From: Leeuwenhoekiella sp044542075 | GTDB lineage: Bacteria > Bacteroidota > Bacteroidia > Flavobacteriales > Flavobacteriaceae | Direction of reading: 5' to 3' | Length of the DNA: 64,000 nucleotides | Assembly: GCF_044542075.1 (NCBI RefSeq) | Contig: NZ_JBITTU010000002.1 | Coordinates: 248,001-312,000, forward strand | In this document: positions 14,263 through 23,325 of the stretch, piece by piece | Layout of the letters: the number at the start of each line of letters is the position of its first letter | Numbering within the stretch: position 1 is the stretch's first letter | Notes under the pieces: model-generated | Seen by the model: only the letters and a program-made list of their open reading frames with translations | What the model was told of the DNA's origin: nothing | The model's database searches: none | Translations under genes and position numbers: made by a program

Positions 14263-16628
14263 TAGAATTTAAAATTATAAGTTACAGAAGGCAAGATTCC
14301 GAAGATTGAAGTTTTGACAGCTTCATTAACTCCGGTATCTTCATTTTGTCTAAAATTAATTGAAGCAGCATTCATACGGTTATACACGTTATAAATACTA
14401 AATACCCATTCTCCTTTTACCCTTCGATCTATGTTTTTAGAAGGTGTAAGGGTTGCTGAGATATCTAATCTATTATAAGAAGGGAGCCGTTCTTGATTAC
14501 GCATACCATAATTTGAAGTAATCAAGCCTTGAAAGCTAGATTGACTTACCGGATAATTTGTAGGTTGCCCGGTTTGAAATACAAAATTAGCATTGAAATT
14601 CCATTTTTTACTCGCCTTATAATTTAAATAAGCACTTATATCATGAGTTTTATCGTAAGCCGAAGCATACCAGTTTCCATCATTAATTCCTAATTCGCCG
14701 GGTAAACGACCGGGAGTTTGCTGCTCACTGCGAGACAATGTGTATGCTAACCAACCGGTGAAATCACCTTCATTCTTTCGAGCTAAAAACTCTAAACCAT
14801 AGGCACGGGCCTTACCTACAAGTACTTCGCCTTCAATAGCATCGTTAGCGATGAGCTGGGCACCATTTCTATAATCAAGCCTGTTTTGTACATCTTTATA
14901 AAACACCTCACTTTCTATAGAATAGTCGCCATCTGCAAGTTCTTTAAAATAACCTAATGCATATTGATCAAGAAGCTGAGGCTTTAAGTAAGGACCACTT
15001 GGAGCGTAGACATCAAGCGGAGTTGGAGAGTTTGTGTTTGAAATTAAATGTAAATACTGAGCCATTCTATTATAACTCGCTTTTATAGAACTCGAGTTAT
15101 TTAGAGTGTACGATAATGAAGCCCGGGGTTCTAAATTTGTATATGTGGCTAAAGTGCCAGTATTTATATCTATTTCTGAAGGAGTTGCTGGTTGATAAAT
15201 TTTTAAGTTATCATTGTAAATAAGCGGATTGTCATCTGCATATCTAGAAAAAGAATCCTGTCCCAGTCTTGTAAAATGACTTAATCGTAATCCATATCGC
15301 AAGGTTAAATTGCTGGTAATATCTTGCTCTGCCTCAATATATGCCGCAAATTCATTAGCAAATTTATGTGTGAGTTGTGATGGTACTATGCCAGAGTCTG
15401 GTCTGTTGGGCTCAATTGTAGCCGGATTAAAGCGGTAATAAATATTATTAATCCCGTAGCTTAATTTTAAATCATTATTTAAATAATGTTGAAAATCATA
15501 CTTTAAATTAAAATTACGAATACCCGAGTCATATTGGAAGCCTACAAAATCGAGCTCAAGACCGTAATAATAGTCAGAGTAAATAAGTGAAAGATTAGAA
15601 AATAACTTGTCTGAGAAAATATGATTCCATCTTAGGTTTATAGTAGCATTACCATAAACATTTACAAAACTTTCATTGACGCTAAAAAGGTCTCTTCCAA
15701 AATAGCCCGATAGGTAAAAATTGTTGTTTTCATTTAATTTGTAATTCAGTTTTGCATTTAAGTCGTAGAAATAAGCTTTATTGTCTAAATCAAATAGTGG
15801 TAAAAAAAGATGAGCATAGGAGGCTCTACCACCTATTAGAAAAGCAGATTTGTCTTTTACGATAGGACCTTCAACCAGTAATCTACTAGCAATAGCGCCA
15901 ATACCGCCATTAGCGTGAAACTCTTTACTGTTTCCTTCTTTCTGGTAAATATCAAGTACAGATGATACTCTACCACCATAACGAGCAGGAATACCTCCTT
16001 TGTAAAGTTTTAAATCTTTAATCGCATCAGGATTGAATACGGAAAAGAAACCAAACAAATGAGAGGAGTTAAAGATTATAGCTTCGTCTAAAAGTATGAG
16101 ATTTTGATCTACAGCACCACCTCTCACATTAAAACCACTTGCGCCCTCGCCAGCACTAGTGACACCTGGTAATAGTAGAATAGATTTTATTACATCTGCC
16201 TCACCAAAAACAACTGGAATTTGTTTAATGGTAGATGCGGTTAGAGCATTTACACTCATTTGAGGCTTTCTAATGCTTAGTTTTTCAATGTTTTCTTCAA
16301 TTATTATCTCATCTAAAGTTTCAGTAGCTTCTTCTAAGCTGAAGTTTAACTTTGTATTTTCAGTAAGATTAATTGTATTTGAAACTGAATTAAAACCAAT
16401 AAAACTTATTTGAATGTTGTGCTCACCTTCGGGTAAGGTGATCGAGTAAAAGCCATATTCATTAGTAACAGCACCTGCATTTAATTGAGGTACTAAAACA
16501 TTTACACCTATTAATGTTTCATTTGAGGAAGCTGCAGAAATAATACCACTAAGTGTGTGGTTTTTTTGGCTCCAGCCGGCGGAAATTACTCCTAATAACA
16601 GGAATAAAATAAAAGAATTCTTGATCAA
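14262..16628 (-). CDS. TonB-dependent outer membrane receptor with carboxypeptidase-regulatory-like N-terminal domain
   Basis: A 788-residue receptor. Order: signal peptide to about residue 20 (LLLGVISAGWSQ), a CarboxypepD_reg-like beta-sandwich (about 24-105), a plug domain (about 120-240) with PGVTSAGEGASGFNVRGG and LYKGGIPARYGGR, then the 22-strand barrel ending in the aromatic signal SVTYNFKF. The frame upstream closes at a TGA, so the TTG at 16626-16628 is the likely start. It imports a ligand across the outer membrane with TonB-ExbBD energy. The linked DUF4249 lipoprotein and lack of SusD mean it is not a canonical polysaccharide locus. Confidence 0.93.
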   Translation of the reverse strand: MIKNSFILFLLLGVISAGWSQKNHTLSGIISAASSNETLIGVNVLVPQLNAGAVTNEYGFYSITLPEGEHNIQISFIGFNSVSNTINLTENTKLNFSLEEATETLDEIIIEENIEKLSIRKPQMSVNALTASTIKQIPVVFGEADVIKSILLLPGVTSAGEGASGFNVRGGAVDQNLILLDEAIIFNSSHLFGFFSVFNPDAIKDLKLYKGGIPARYGGRVSSVLDIYQKEGNSKEFHANGGIGAIASRLLVEGPIVKDKSAFLIGGRASYAHLFLPLFDLDNKAYFYDLNAKLNYKLNENNNFYLSGYFGRDLFSVNESFVNVYGNATINLRWNHIFSDKLFSNLSLIYSDYYYGLELDFVGFQYDSGIRNFNLKYDFQHYLNNDLKLSYGINNIYYRFNPATIEPNRPDSGIVPSQLTHKFANEFAAYIEAEQDITSNLTLRYGLRLSHFTRLGQDSFSRYADDNPLIYNDNLKIYQPATPSEIDINTGTLATYTNLEPRASLSYTLNNSSSIKASYNRMAQYLHLISNTNSPTPLDVYAPSGPYLKPQLLDQYALGYFKELADGDYSIESEVFYKDVQNRLDYRNGAQLIANDAIEGEVLVGKARAYGLEFLARKNEGDFTGWLAYTLSRSEQQTPGRLPGELGINDGNWYASAYDKTHDISAYLNYKASKKWNFNANFVFQTGQPTNYPVSQSSFQGLITSNYGMRNQERLPSYNRLDISATLTPSKNIDRRVKGEWVFSIYNVYNRMNAASINFRQNEDTGVNEAVKTSIFGILPSVTYNFKF

Positions 16629-16747
16629 GTTTTTTTTTCAAAAATAAGAGACTTAGGGCATTAAATCACACGTTTTTTGAGAGAAGGAGTATTTTAATTG
16701 AAATAGGCGTAAAATGATGATTAAAAATAAAAAGGGATCAATAAAAT

Positions 16748-16776
16748 ACGGGTTTTGAAGTAGCTTCAAAACCCGT
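16748..16776 (-). terminator. Terminator of icd
   Basis: A perfect 13-bp stem ACGGGTTTTGAAG / CTTCAAAACCCGT with the loop TAG. On the minus strand it follows the icd stop by 22 bases and is trailed by ATTTTATT. Confidence 0.88.
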
Positions 16777-16798
16777 TAAATTAATTTATAAGGTGCGA

Positions 16799-19024
16799 TT
16801 ATGAATTTATAATAGCATTTAAAGTAGCACTTGGTCGCATTGCATTTTCTGACTTTTCTTCATCAGGAAAATAATAGCCACCTAAGTCTACAGGAGATCC
16901 TTGTGCTTCTAATAATTCTGAAAGAATCTTAGCTTCATTAGTTTCTAGTTCACTAGCAATTTCTGCAAAATGAACCTTTAACTCAGTATCTTTATCTTGA
17001 GCTGCCAGAGCTTGCGCCCAGTAAAGAGCTAAATAAAAGTGGCTACCGCGATTGTCAAGCTCGTTAACGTTACGAGAAGGGGATCTGTTATTGTCTAAGA
17101 ATTTAATGGTAGCATCGTCTAATGCTTCTGCTAAAACTAATGCTTTTGTATTTCCATTAGCTTCAGCCTCGTGTTCTAACGAAACAGCTAATGCAAGAAA
17201 TTCTCCCAAAGAATCCCAGCGTAGATGACCTTCTTCAACAAACTGCTGTACGTGTTTAGGAGCAGAACCACCTGCACCGGTTTCAAAAAGCCCACCACCA
17301 TTCATTAAAGGAACGATAGACAGCATTTTTGCACTGGTACCTACTTCAAGAATTGGGAAAAGGTCTGTATTATAGTCACGTAAAACATTTCCTGTCACAG
17401 AAATTGTGTCTTCGCCTGCTTTCATTCTTTTAAGTGTAAAGCGTGTAGCAAGCTCAGGAGACATTATTTGTATATCTAAACCTTCTGTATCGTGATCTTT
17501 TAAGTACAGGTTTACCTTAGTTATTAATTCTGCATCATGTGCACGATTCTCATCTAGCCAGAATAAAGTAGGGGTACCTGTTGCGCGGGCTCTGTTCACG
17601 GCTAATTTAACCCAGTCTTGAATAGGTGCATCTTTAGTTTGACACATTCTCCAGATATCTCCTGCTTCTACATTATGTTCTAAAAGTACAGTACCTGAGG
17701 CGTTGATAACCTGAACATTTCCATCTAATGGGATTTCAAAAGTTTTATCGTGAGAACCATATTCTTCTGCCTTTTGAGCCATCAAACCTATGTTAGGTAC
17801 TGTACCCATAGTTTTAGGATCAAAAGCACCGTTCTCTTTACAAAAATCTATAGTTTCCTGATAGATACCTGCGTAGCTGCTATCTGGTATAACCGCCTTT
17901 GTATCCTGAGATTTACCAGCCGCATTCCACATTTGGCCACTGTTACGTATCATCGCAGGCATTGAGGCGTCAATGATAATATCACTAGGAACGTGAAGAT
18001 TTGTAATTCCTTTATCAGAATTAACCATTGCAAGATCTGCACGATTTTTAAGTGTTTCAGCAATTGCTTGTTCTATTTCTTGTTGCTTATCTGCAGGTAA
18101 TTTTTTAATGTCATTTAATAAGACAGCTAATCCATTTTTAGCATCTACACCTATAGATTTTAAATCTTCACCGTATTTTTCAAAAACATCTTTGAAATAA
18201 ACACGAAGAGCGTGACCAAAAATGATAGGGTCTGAAACCTTCATCATGGTTGCTTTAAGATGTATAGAAAGCAAAATATTTTTTGCCTTTGCGTCATTTA
18301 TTTGTTCACTTAAAAAAGCTAAAAGTGACCTTTTGCTCATTACAGTAGCATCAATAACTTCGCCTGCCTTGAGTGATAAATTTGCTTTTAAATTTGTTTT
18401 TGTTCCGCTTGCGTCAGTATGTATGATATTAACCTCTGTAGCGTCTTCTATAGTAAGTGACTTTTCATTAGATTTAAAATCACCCTCAGACATTATAGCA
18501 ACATGCGATTTACTGTCGCTGCCCCAAGCACCCATGCTATGTGGGTTTTTCTTAGCATATTCTTTAACTGGTTTAGGAGCACGTCTATCTGAATTACCTT
18601 CTCGTAAAACAGGATTCACTGCACTACCTAAGACTTTCGCAAAACGCTGTCTTAAAGCCTTTTGCTCTTCAGTTTTTGCTTCTTCCGGGTAGCTAGGTAC
18701 TGCAAATCCCTTTGCTTGTAATTCTTTAATAACCTCAGTTAACTGTGGTATAGAAGCGCTAATGTTAGGAAGCTTAATTATGTTAGCGTCTGCACTTTTA
18801 GCAAGTTCTCCTAATATGGCTAGAGCGTCTTCTACTTTTTGGTCATCTTTAAGATAATCAGGAAATGTAGCTAATAGTCTAGCAGCTAAAGAGATATCTT
18901 TAACTTCTAATTCGATATTTGCAGCTTTGGCAAATTTTCTAATAATAGGTAATAGAGAATGTGTAGCTAAAGCCGGTGCTTCGTCTGTTTTTGTGTATGC
19001 TATTGTAGACGTTTTGGTTGACAT
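16799..19024 (-). CDS. icd: NADP-dependent isocitrate dehydrogenase, monomeric type
   Basis: A 741-residue protein of the monomeric IDH family, matching the usual length of about 740. Recognisable segments are LREGNSDRRAPKPVKEYAKKNPH near residues 137-160, which includes substrate-binding residues, NPHSMGAWGSDSKSHVA, NIGLMAQKAEEYGSHDKTFEIP, and ETGAGGSAPKHVQQFVEEGHLRWDSLGEF near the C-terminus. It oxidises isocitrate to 2-oxoglutarate in the TCA cycle and gives NADPH. It is unrelated in fold length to the dimeric 45-kDa enzyme. It is monocistronic, with a hairpin terminator behind it. Confidence 0.97.
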   Translation of the reverse strand: MSTKTSTIAYTKTDEAPALATHSLLPIIRKFAKAANIELEVKDISLAARLLATFPDYLKDDQKVEDALAILGELAKSADANIIKLPNISASIPQLTEVIKELQAKGFAVPSYPEEAKTEEQKALRQRFAKVLGSAVNPVLREGNSDRRAPKPVKEYAKKNPHSMGAWGSDSKSHVAIMSEGDFKSNEKSLTIEDATEVNIIHTDASGTKTNLKANLSLKAGEVIDATVMSKRSLLAFLSEQINDAKAKNILLSIHLKATMMKVSDPIIFGHALRVYFKDVFEKYGEDLKSIGVDAKNGLAVLLNDIKKLPADKQQEIEQAIAETLKNRADLAMVNSDKGITNLHVPSDIIIDASMPAMIRNSGQMWNAAGKSQDTKAVIPDSSYAGIYQETIDFCKENGAFDPKTMGTVPNIGLMAQKAEEYGSHDKTFEIPLDGNVQVINASGTVLLEHNVEAGDIWRMCQTKDAPIQDWVKLAVNRARATGTPTLFWLDENRAHDAELITKVNLYLKDHDTEGLDIQIMSPELATRFTLKRMKAGEDTISVTGNVLRDYNTDLFPILEVGTSAKMLSIVPLMNGGGLFETGAGGSAPKHVQQFVEEGHLRWDSLGEFLALAVSLEHEAEANGNTKALVLAEALDDATIKFLDNNRSPSRNVNELDNRGSHFYLALYWAQALAAQDKDTELKVHFAEIASELETNEAKILSELLEAQGSPVDLGGYYFPDEEKSENAMRPSATLNAIINS

Positions 19025-19239
19025 AGAAATTTTCTTTTTATAAATCTTGGTTTTAGGATTACATCACTAATTAAGAATTAATCCTCTATATAATAGTTAA
19101 AAATCTCAAATAGATTTTAATAATTTTTTCGGTCTGCAAATATAGAATTTTATAGCAGATTTTAACACCTAATTTGTTCTTAATGCCACTGATATAGGGA
19201 ATAAAGATTGTAATCTTGATTGAGTGGTTTTTAATAAAA
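19025..19239. other. Upstream region of icd; no gene seen
   Basis: About 215 AT-rich bases between the icd start and a minus-strand terminator. I see no reading frame with recognisable sequence; it should hold the icd promoter, which I cannot place with confidence. Confidence 0.5.
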
Positions 19240-19275
19240 AAGCTCTATTAAGATTAAATAATCTTAATAGAGCTT
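19240..19275 (-). terminator. Orphan minus-strand terminator
   Basis: A perfect 16-bp stem, 19240-19255 with 19260-19275, loop AAAT. On the minus strand it is followed by a run of T, so it ends a minus-strand transcript. rplS has its own terminator at 19608-19635, so a separate transcript from within 19276-19607 is implied. Confidence 0.85.
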
Positions 19276-19428
19276 CAAATGGCTTGACTTTTTACCGGTG
19301 AACCCTTTAAGTTCTTTAGCAAGAATATTAGTACTTGCACCGTAAATCAATACATAGGGATTAATCTTTAAATCCCGATCCTATACATTTATGATTTTTA
19401 AATTCTGAACACGTTTTAAGTATTTCAT
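19264..19428 (-). pseudogene. Possible small gene interrupted by an in-frame TAG
   Basis: From the ATG at 19426-19428 the frame reads MKYLKRVQNLKIINV, then TAG (19381-19383), then 38 more codons in the same frame, including NPYVLIYGASTNILAKEL, and ends in TAA at 19264-19266. That TAA lies inside the stem of the terminator at 19240-19275, as the stops of dnaA and miaA lie inside theirs, which suggests that this frame was once a real gene end. I do not recognise a family. Alternatives: a shorter protein starting at an internal TTG after the TAG, or a non-coding RNA that happens to be open. Confidence is low. Confidence 0.3.
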
Positions 19429-19555
19429 AACTGTATGGGCAACAAATAATACTTTTCAGAATAAATAAAAGTATTACTAACTTTTAAACTTATACTAAGA
19501 TACTAAAATATTTCGAAATCGATATAGTTTTTAATGTTTATATAATCAACATATT

Positions 19556-19584
19556 ATTAACAAAAGTTTTTAACTTTTGTTAAT
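19556..19584. repeat. 12-bp inverted repeat
   Basis: ATTAACAAAAGT and its exact complement are separated by TTTTA. It lies between the rplS terminator and the possible small gene on the minus strand. It may be an operator or an RNA hairpin; no T tract follows in the right position for a terminator. Confidence 0.45.
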
Positions 19585-19607
19585 TTCTCTGATTTTTGTA
19601 GAAACTA

Positions 19608-19635
19608 AAAATGCCTCTATAAATAGAGGCATTTT
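19608..19635 (-). terminator. Terminator of rplS
   Basis: A 13-bp stem AAAATGCCTCTAT / ATAGAGGCATTTT with a 2-base gap at the centre and T runs on both sides, 24 bases after the rplS stop on the minus strand. Confidence 0.9.
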
Positions 19636-19658
19636 TTAAAAATATACAGGAGTTAGGT

Positions 19659-20009
19659 TTATTTTCTAACTTCTTTAATTCTAGCTTTCTTACCAGTAAG
19701 ACCTCTAAAGTAATAAATACGAGATCTACGTACTTTACCTTGCTTATTGATTTCGATTTTTTGAAGTGCAGGTAAATTGATTGGGAATATACGCTCAACA
19801 CCTACAGTACCAGACATTTTTCTAATAGTAAAAGTACGGGTTACACCTGTACCACGTACTTGAATAACAACTCCTCTAAAGAACTGTGTACGTTTCTTTT
19901 CTCCTTCACGTATTTCATAATACACAGTGATGGTGTCTCCAGCTCCAAATTCTGGGAATTCTTTTTTCTCTACAAATTCGTTTTGTACAAAACTGATTAA
20001 ATCTTCCAT
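19659..20009 (-). CDS. rplS: 50S ribosomal protein L19
   Basis: A 116-residue L19 with the family landmarks FPEFGAGDTITVYYEIREG, KRTQFFRGVVIQVRG, TFTIRKMSGTVGVERIFP and KVRRSRIYYFRGLTGKKARI. It sits at the interface of the two ribosomal subunits. In many bacteria rplS follows trmD in one operon; here trmD is 133 bases upstream and a good promoter (20080-20109) stands in the gap, so L19 can be transcribed alone. A terminator follows. Confidence 0.98.
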   Translation of the reverse strand: MEDLISFVQNEFVEKKEFPEFGAGDTITVYYEIREGEKKRTQFFRGVVIQVRGTGVTRTFTIRKMSGTVGVERIFPINLPALQKIEINKQGKVRRSRIYYFRGLTGKKARIKEVRK

Positions 20010-20079
20010 TTTTAAGATTTTTTAAATTTTATAAAAGCAACATTCACGTATATCGCCAGAGGTTATTCTTAACAGGCTG

Positions 20080-20109
20080 CAAATTTAAGATTAATTTTAA
20101 ATCTCACAA
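20080..20109 (-). promoter_or_regulatory. Bacteroidota-type promoter of rplS
   Basis: On the minus strand TTG (20109-20107), a 19-base spacer and TAAATTTG (20087-20080) match the -33/-7 consensus exactly. The predicted leader of rplS is about 60-65 bases. Confidence 0.8.
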
Positions 20110-20142
20110 TCTTATAGGTGTATTTTTTTGAAAGTAAAACTA

Positions 20143-20820
20143 TTAGTCTTTCAAAAGGTCTGGTCTGCGCTCAAGAGTATGTTTATAAGCTTGTTCTTCT
20201 CTCCATTCTTCTATTTTAGGGGTATTCCCAGAGGTTAAAATATCTGGAACCTTCCATCCTTTATATTCGGCCGGTCGCGTATAAACTGGTGGAGCTAATA
20301 AATCATCTTGAAAAGAGTCTGTTAAGGCTGAAGTCTCATTGCCCAATACTCCGGGTATTAACCGTATTACTGCATCGCAAAGAATTAAAGCGCCTAGCTC
20401 ACCACCACTCAATACATAATCGCCTATTGAAATTTCACGGGTTATAAACTGATCTCGTACACGCTGATCTACGCCCTTATAATGACCACAAAGTATAATT
20501 ACATTATTAAGCAGTGAGACTTGATTGGCAATACCCTGATTTAGCGTTTCACCATCTGGAGTCATATATATGATCTCATCATAATTGCGGGCCTCTTTTA
20601 ACGTACTTATGCATTTATCTATAGGTTCTATCATCATAACCATACCGGCACCACCACCAAATTGATAATCATCTATCTGTTTATAGGAACTGTCTGTATA
20701 ATCACGTAAATTATGAAAATGAACTTCTACAAGGCCTTTTGCAATTGAGCGTTGCATTATAGAAGCTTCAAAAGGACTCTTTAAAAGATCTGGTACTACG
20801 GTAATAATATCTATGCGCAT
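20143..20820 (-). CDS. trmD: tRNA (guanine-N1)-methyltransferase TrmD
   Basis: A 225-residue SPOUT methyltransferase. Characteristic parts are MRIDIITVVPDLLKSPFEAS at the start, DDYQFGGGAGMVMMIEP, IILCGHYKGVDQRV, and the trefoil-knot segment ISIGDYVLSGGELGALILCDAV that binds S-adenosylmethionine. It makes m1G37 in tRNAs with G36, which prevents +1 frameshifting. It is followed by rplS on the same strand and preceded by a coiled-coil membrane protein gene 54 bases upstream. Confidence 0.98.
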   Translation of the reverse strand: MRIDIITVVPDLLKSPFEASIMQRSIAKGLVEVHFHNLRDYTDSSYKQIDDYQFGGGAGMVMMIEPIDKCISTLKEARNYDEIIYMTPDGETLNQGIANQVSLLNNVIILCGHYKGVDQRVRDQFITREISIGDYVLSGGELGALILCDAVIRLIPGVLGNETSALTDSFQDDLLAPPVYTRPAEYKGWKVPDILTSGNTPKIEEWREEQAYKHTLERRPDLLKD

Positions 20821-20874
20821 AATTTACGGTAGGTCTAAACTTTTAAATTAAAAATAAATAGGATTGAAGAAGTA

Positions 20875-21489
20875 CTAGTTGTTTTTAGTATTTTTTAATG
20901 CTTTGTTGCGTTCATCTTGTAGCATTCTACCCATCTTTTGTTCTTTTTCTAATGCCTTTTTACGATACTCATCATACTCTAATTCTGTTTCGTCTAACTT
21001 CTTGCGTGCTTCCTGAGTATGCGCATTACTTCCTTTATATTTATATATAAATAGTATTAAACCTAATGCAAGTACTCCTACAATAGCCCACATCATTGTC
21101 ATATAACCTACTTTACTCATAGGAATACCAAAGAAGAAAATAGAGTCTTTTTCTTCTATAGTGGAAGCTAATGTACTTTTTGTCTCAACTAAAGAATCAT
21201 TTAATTGACTAACATCAGATTTTTGAGAATCTATGTTTGCCTGAAGGCTTGCAATTTCAGTTTTTAAATTTGAAATACTATCTACGGCATTTTTTTGCAA
21301 TTTTATAAAATCACCTTTTTTGATGTTTTTATAGTCTTCCCAACTGTTTGAATCATTGTACAAATCTTCAAATTGTTGATTTATTGTATTTATTTTAGGT
21401 CCTTGAACTTCAGTGTTTTCAACTTCTTGAGCAGTTAGACCTGAGAATGCAACTAATGCAAGTACTAGACTAAGTCTTAATGTATTCAT
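20875..21489 (-). CDS. Exported or membrane-anchored coiled-coil protein of unknown function
   Basis: A 204-residue protein that I do not recognise as a defined domain family. It has an N-terminal signal peptide (VLALVAFSGLTAQ, cut after about residue 20), a first coiled coil (about 64-114, with SNLKTEIASLQANIDSQKS), one membrane helix (128-149) and a charged, coiled-coil C-terminal tail (158-204). The order predicts a periplasmic N-terminal half and a cytoplasmic tail. It lies upstream of trmD on the same strand; similar proteins are sometimes named after that methyltransferase only because of the neighbourhood, and nothing here supports methyltransferase activity. A TAnnTTTG-like element (21556-21563) is upstream without a clear -33 partner. 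Confidence 0.75.
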   Translation of the reverse strand: MNTLRLSLVLALVAFSGLTAQEVENTEVQGPKINTINQQFEDLYNDSNSWEDYKNIKKGDFIKLQKNAVDSISNLKTEIASLQANIDSQKSDVSQLNDSLVETKSTLASTIEEKDSIFFFGIPMSKVGYMTMMWAIVGVLALGLILFIYKYKGSNAHTQEARKKLDETELEYDEYRKKALEKEQKMGRMLQDERNKALKNTKNN

Positions 21490-21739
21490 TTTTGGCTAAT
21501 CGTTTTTCTGTTTCTGGGAAAACGAGATGCTTTCCTTCTTAGTATGTTTAAAGCGCAAAAATAATCAATTACCTGTGTAAAGACCTATTTGAGTAAAATA
21601 AATGAACTAATTAAAAAATGAAATTTTAGAAGGATATGGATAGGAGCTATTTTATTTTAAAGAAAAGATATATTTTCAGTTTTAAAATATTCATCATATA
21701 TAAGGTATAATCAATGGTTTTTTAGAAGAAAGAATCAAA
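21490..21739. other. AT-rich intergenic region; no gene seen
   Basis: The interval between the coiled-coil protein gene and the degP-type gene terminator holds no frame with recognisable sequence. Only a possible promoter element TATTTTTG on the minus strand (21563-21556) is visible. Confidence 0.5.
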
Positions 21740-21770
21740 AAAAAGCTCTTCTTATTAAGAAGAGCTTTTT
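21740..21770 (-). terminator. Terminator of the DegP-type protease gene
   Basis: Stem A5-GCTCTTCTT / AAGAAGAGC-T5 with the loop ATT, 24 bases after the protease stop on the minus strand, T-rich on both sides. Confidence 0.9.
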
Positions 21771-21794
21771 TAAAACTGAAATCAACTAACGCTA

Positions 21795-23192
21795 TTATTG
21801 AAATATAATTTGTTTTCTCTCACCACCTTTACTAACAAAACTAATACTTATAGCCTCGTTAGGTGCCTTATTTGATACTGCACGTTTCACATCATCAATT
21901 GTTTTAACAACTTTGTCATCAATGGCGGTAATAACAATACCGCTTAAATCATAGCGCTTTAATTGCTCATTAGTAGCTTGCGTAATTACGACCCCATTTT
22001 TAACGCCATATTCTTTAAGTAATTCTGTGGAAGCTTCACGAATTTCAAGCCCTGGTTTTTGAATAACATAGGTTACGTATTTAGTAAGTTTTACCGATGT
22101 TGTGAAAAGCTCACCATCTCGTGTATAGGAAACCTCGACCACATCATCAGGGCGTTTTGCTCCTAAATAGCCGGTCAGGTCAGAAGTTTTAGAAATTTTA
22201 GTATTATCTACTTTAATAATTATATCGCCTTCCTGTAACCCTGACTCAGCAGCTCCGGTATCAGGATCAACAGCTCCTACGTAGACTCCTTCAGAAGTTT
22301 TAAGGTCATACTGGTTTGCGAAATTTGCATTAATACCTATAGGTTTAATTCCAAGAATCCCGCGTTGCACATCACCATACTCCAAAATGTCTTCAACAAT
22401 CTTACGGGCATTATTTGAAGGTACAGCAAAAGCATAACCTACATAGCTTCCTGTTTGTGAGGTAATAGCGGTGTTAATACCAATTAATTCACCGTTTATA
22501 TTAACCAAAGCGCCTCCACTGTTACCTGGATTAATTGCAGCATCAGTCTGTAAAAATGATTGTGGATTACCATCTTGTTGATTAAAATCTCGAGCTTTTG
22601 CTGAAATAATACCAGCAGTTACTGTACTTGTCAAATTAAAAGGGTTACCTACTGCAAGCGCCCATTCACCTATGCGCACATTGTCAGAATTCCCAAAAGG
22701 AAGATAGGGCAACTCACCATCTGCATCTATTTTTATTAAGGCGATATCAGCTTTAGGATCTACACCTATAACTTCAGCCTTATAAGTACGGTTATCATTA
22801 AGAGAAACCTCAAGTTCTGTGGCGCCATCAATCACGTGATTATTAGTGACGATATAGCCATCTGCAGATATAATGACACCACTACCGGCACCTACAAGCC
22901 CTTTTTTCATCTCGCCACCACCATAAAATAAATCCTGAAGACTACGAGGCTGTCTAGATATTTGCACATTTTTGACATGTACGACGGCATGTACGGTACG
23001 ATCTGCAGCTTCTGTAAAATCTGCGTTAGTACTAGTTAACGGTGTCCCATTATAAGTAACAGGACTAAATTTTGAAGTAGTTGTAACGCTATTAACGTCA
23101 TTTTGAATATTGTCTTCAAGGAGTTTATATGCCCCTAAAGTAATGCCACCACCTAAGATGGCCACAAACAGTAAGCTTGCAAATTTTTTCAT
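21795..23192 (-). CDS. Do-family periplasmic serine protease (DegP/HtrA-like)
   Basis: A 465-residue protein with an N-terminal signal/anchor helix (4-24), a trypsin-like domain with the triad His119 (TNNHVIDG), Asp149 (ADIALIKI) and Ser225 (GNSGGAL), and two PDZ domains (about 275-370 and 380-463). The first PDZ has SGLQEGDIIIKVDNTKI and the second YDLSGIVITAIDDKVV. DegP-type enzymes degrade or refold damaged envelope proteins. The length and two PDZ domains point to DegP/DegQ and not to the single-PDZ DegS. It is divergent from dapF with 133 bases between start codons. Confidence 0.94.
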   Translation of the reverse strand: MKKFASLLFVAILGGGITLGAYKLLEDNIQNDVNSVTTTSKFSPVTYNGTPLTSTNADFTEAADRTVHAVVHVKNVQISRQPRSLQDLFYGGGEMKKGLVGAGSGVIISADGYIVTNNHVIDGATELEVSLNDNRTYKAEVIGVDPKADIALIKIDADGELPYLPFGNSDNVRIGEWALAVGNPFNLTSTVTAGIISAKARDFNQQDGNPQSFLQTDAAINPGNSGGALVNINGELIGINTAITSQTGSYVGYAFAVPSNNARKIVEDILEYGDVQRGILGIKPIGINANFANQYDLKTSEGVYVGAVDPDTGAAESGLQEGDIIIKVDNTKISKTSDLTGYLGAKRPDDVVEVSYTRDGELFTTSVKLTKYVTYVIQKPGLEIREASTELLKEYGVKNGVVITQATNEQLKRYDLSGIVITAIDDKVVKTIDDVKRAVSNKAPNEAISISFVSKGGERKQIIFQ

Positions 23193-23325
23193 AATAAGTT
23201 TTCTTTTTTATATAACATTATAAGTACGATTGTGTGTATTTGATGTTGCAGTATTTAACTAGTCTTTAACAAGCTCTAGAATTCTTGCTTTGTGTATTTT
23301 TGCGGAGCTTATTAAAATACAAGTA

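Noticed and set aside
18222..18692. A 156-codon open frame on the plus strand inside icd
   Set aside because: It is a shadow of the isocitrate dehydrogenase reading frame, with no family features or regulatory signals.
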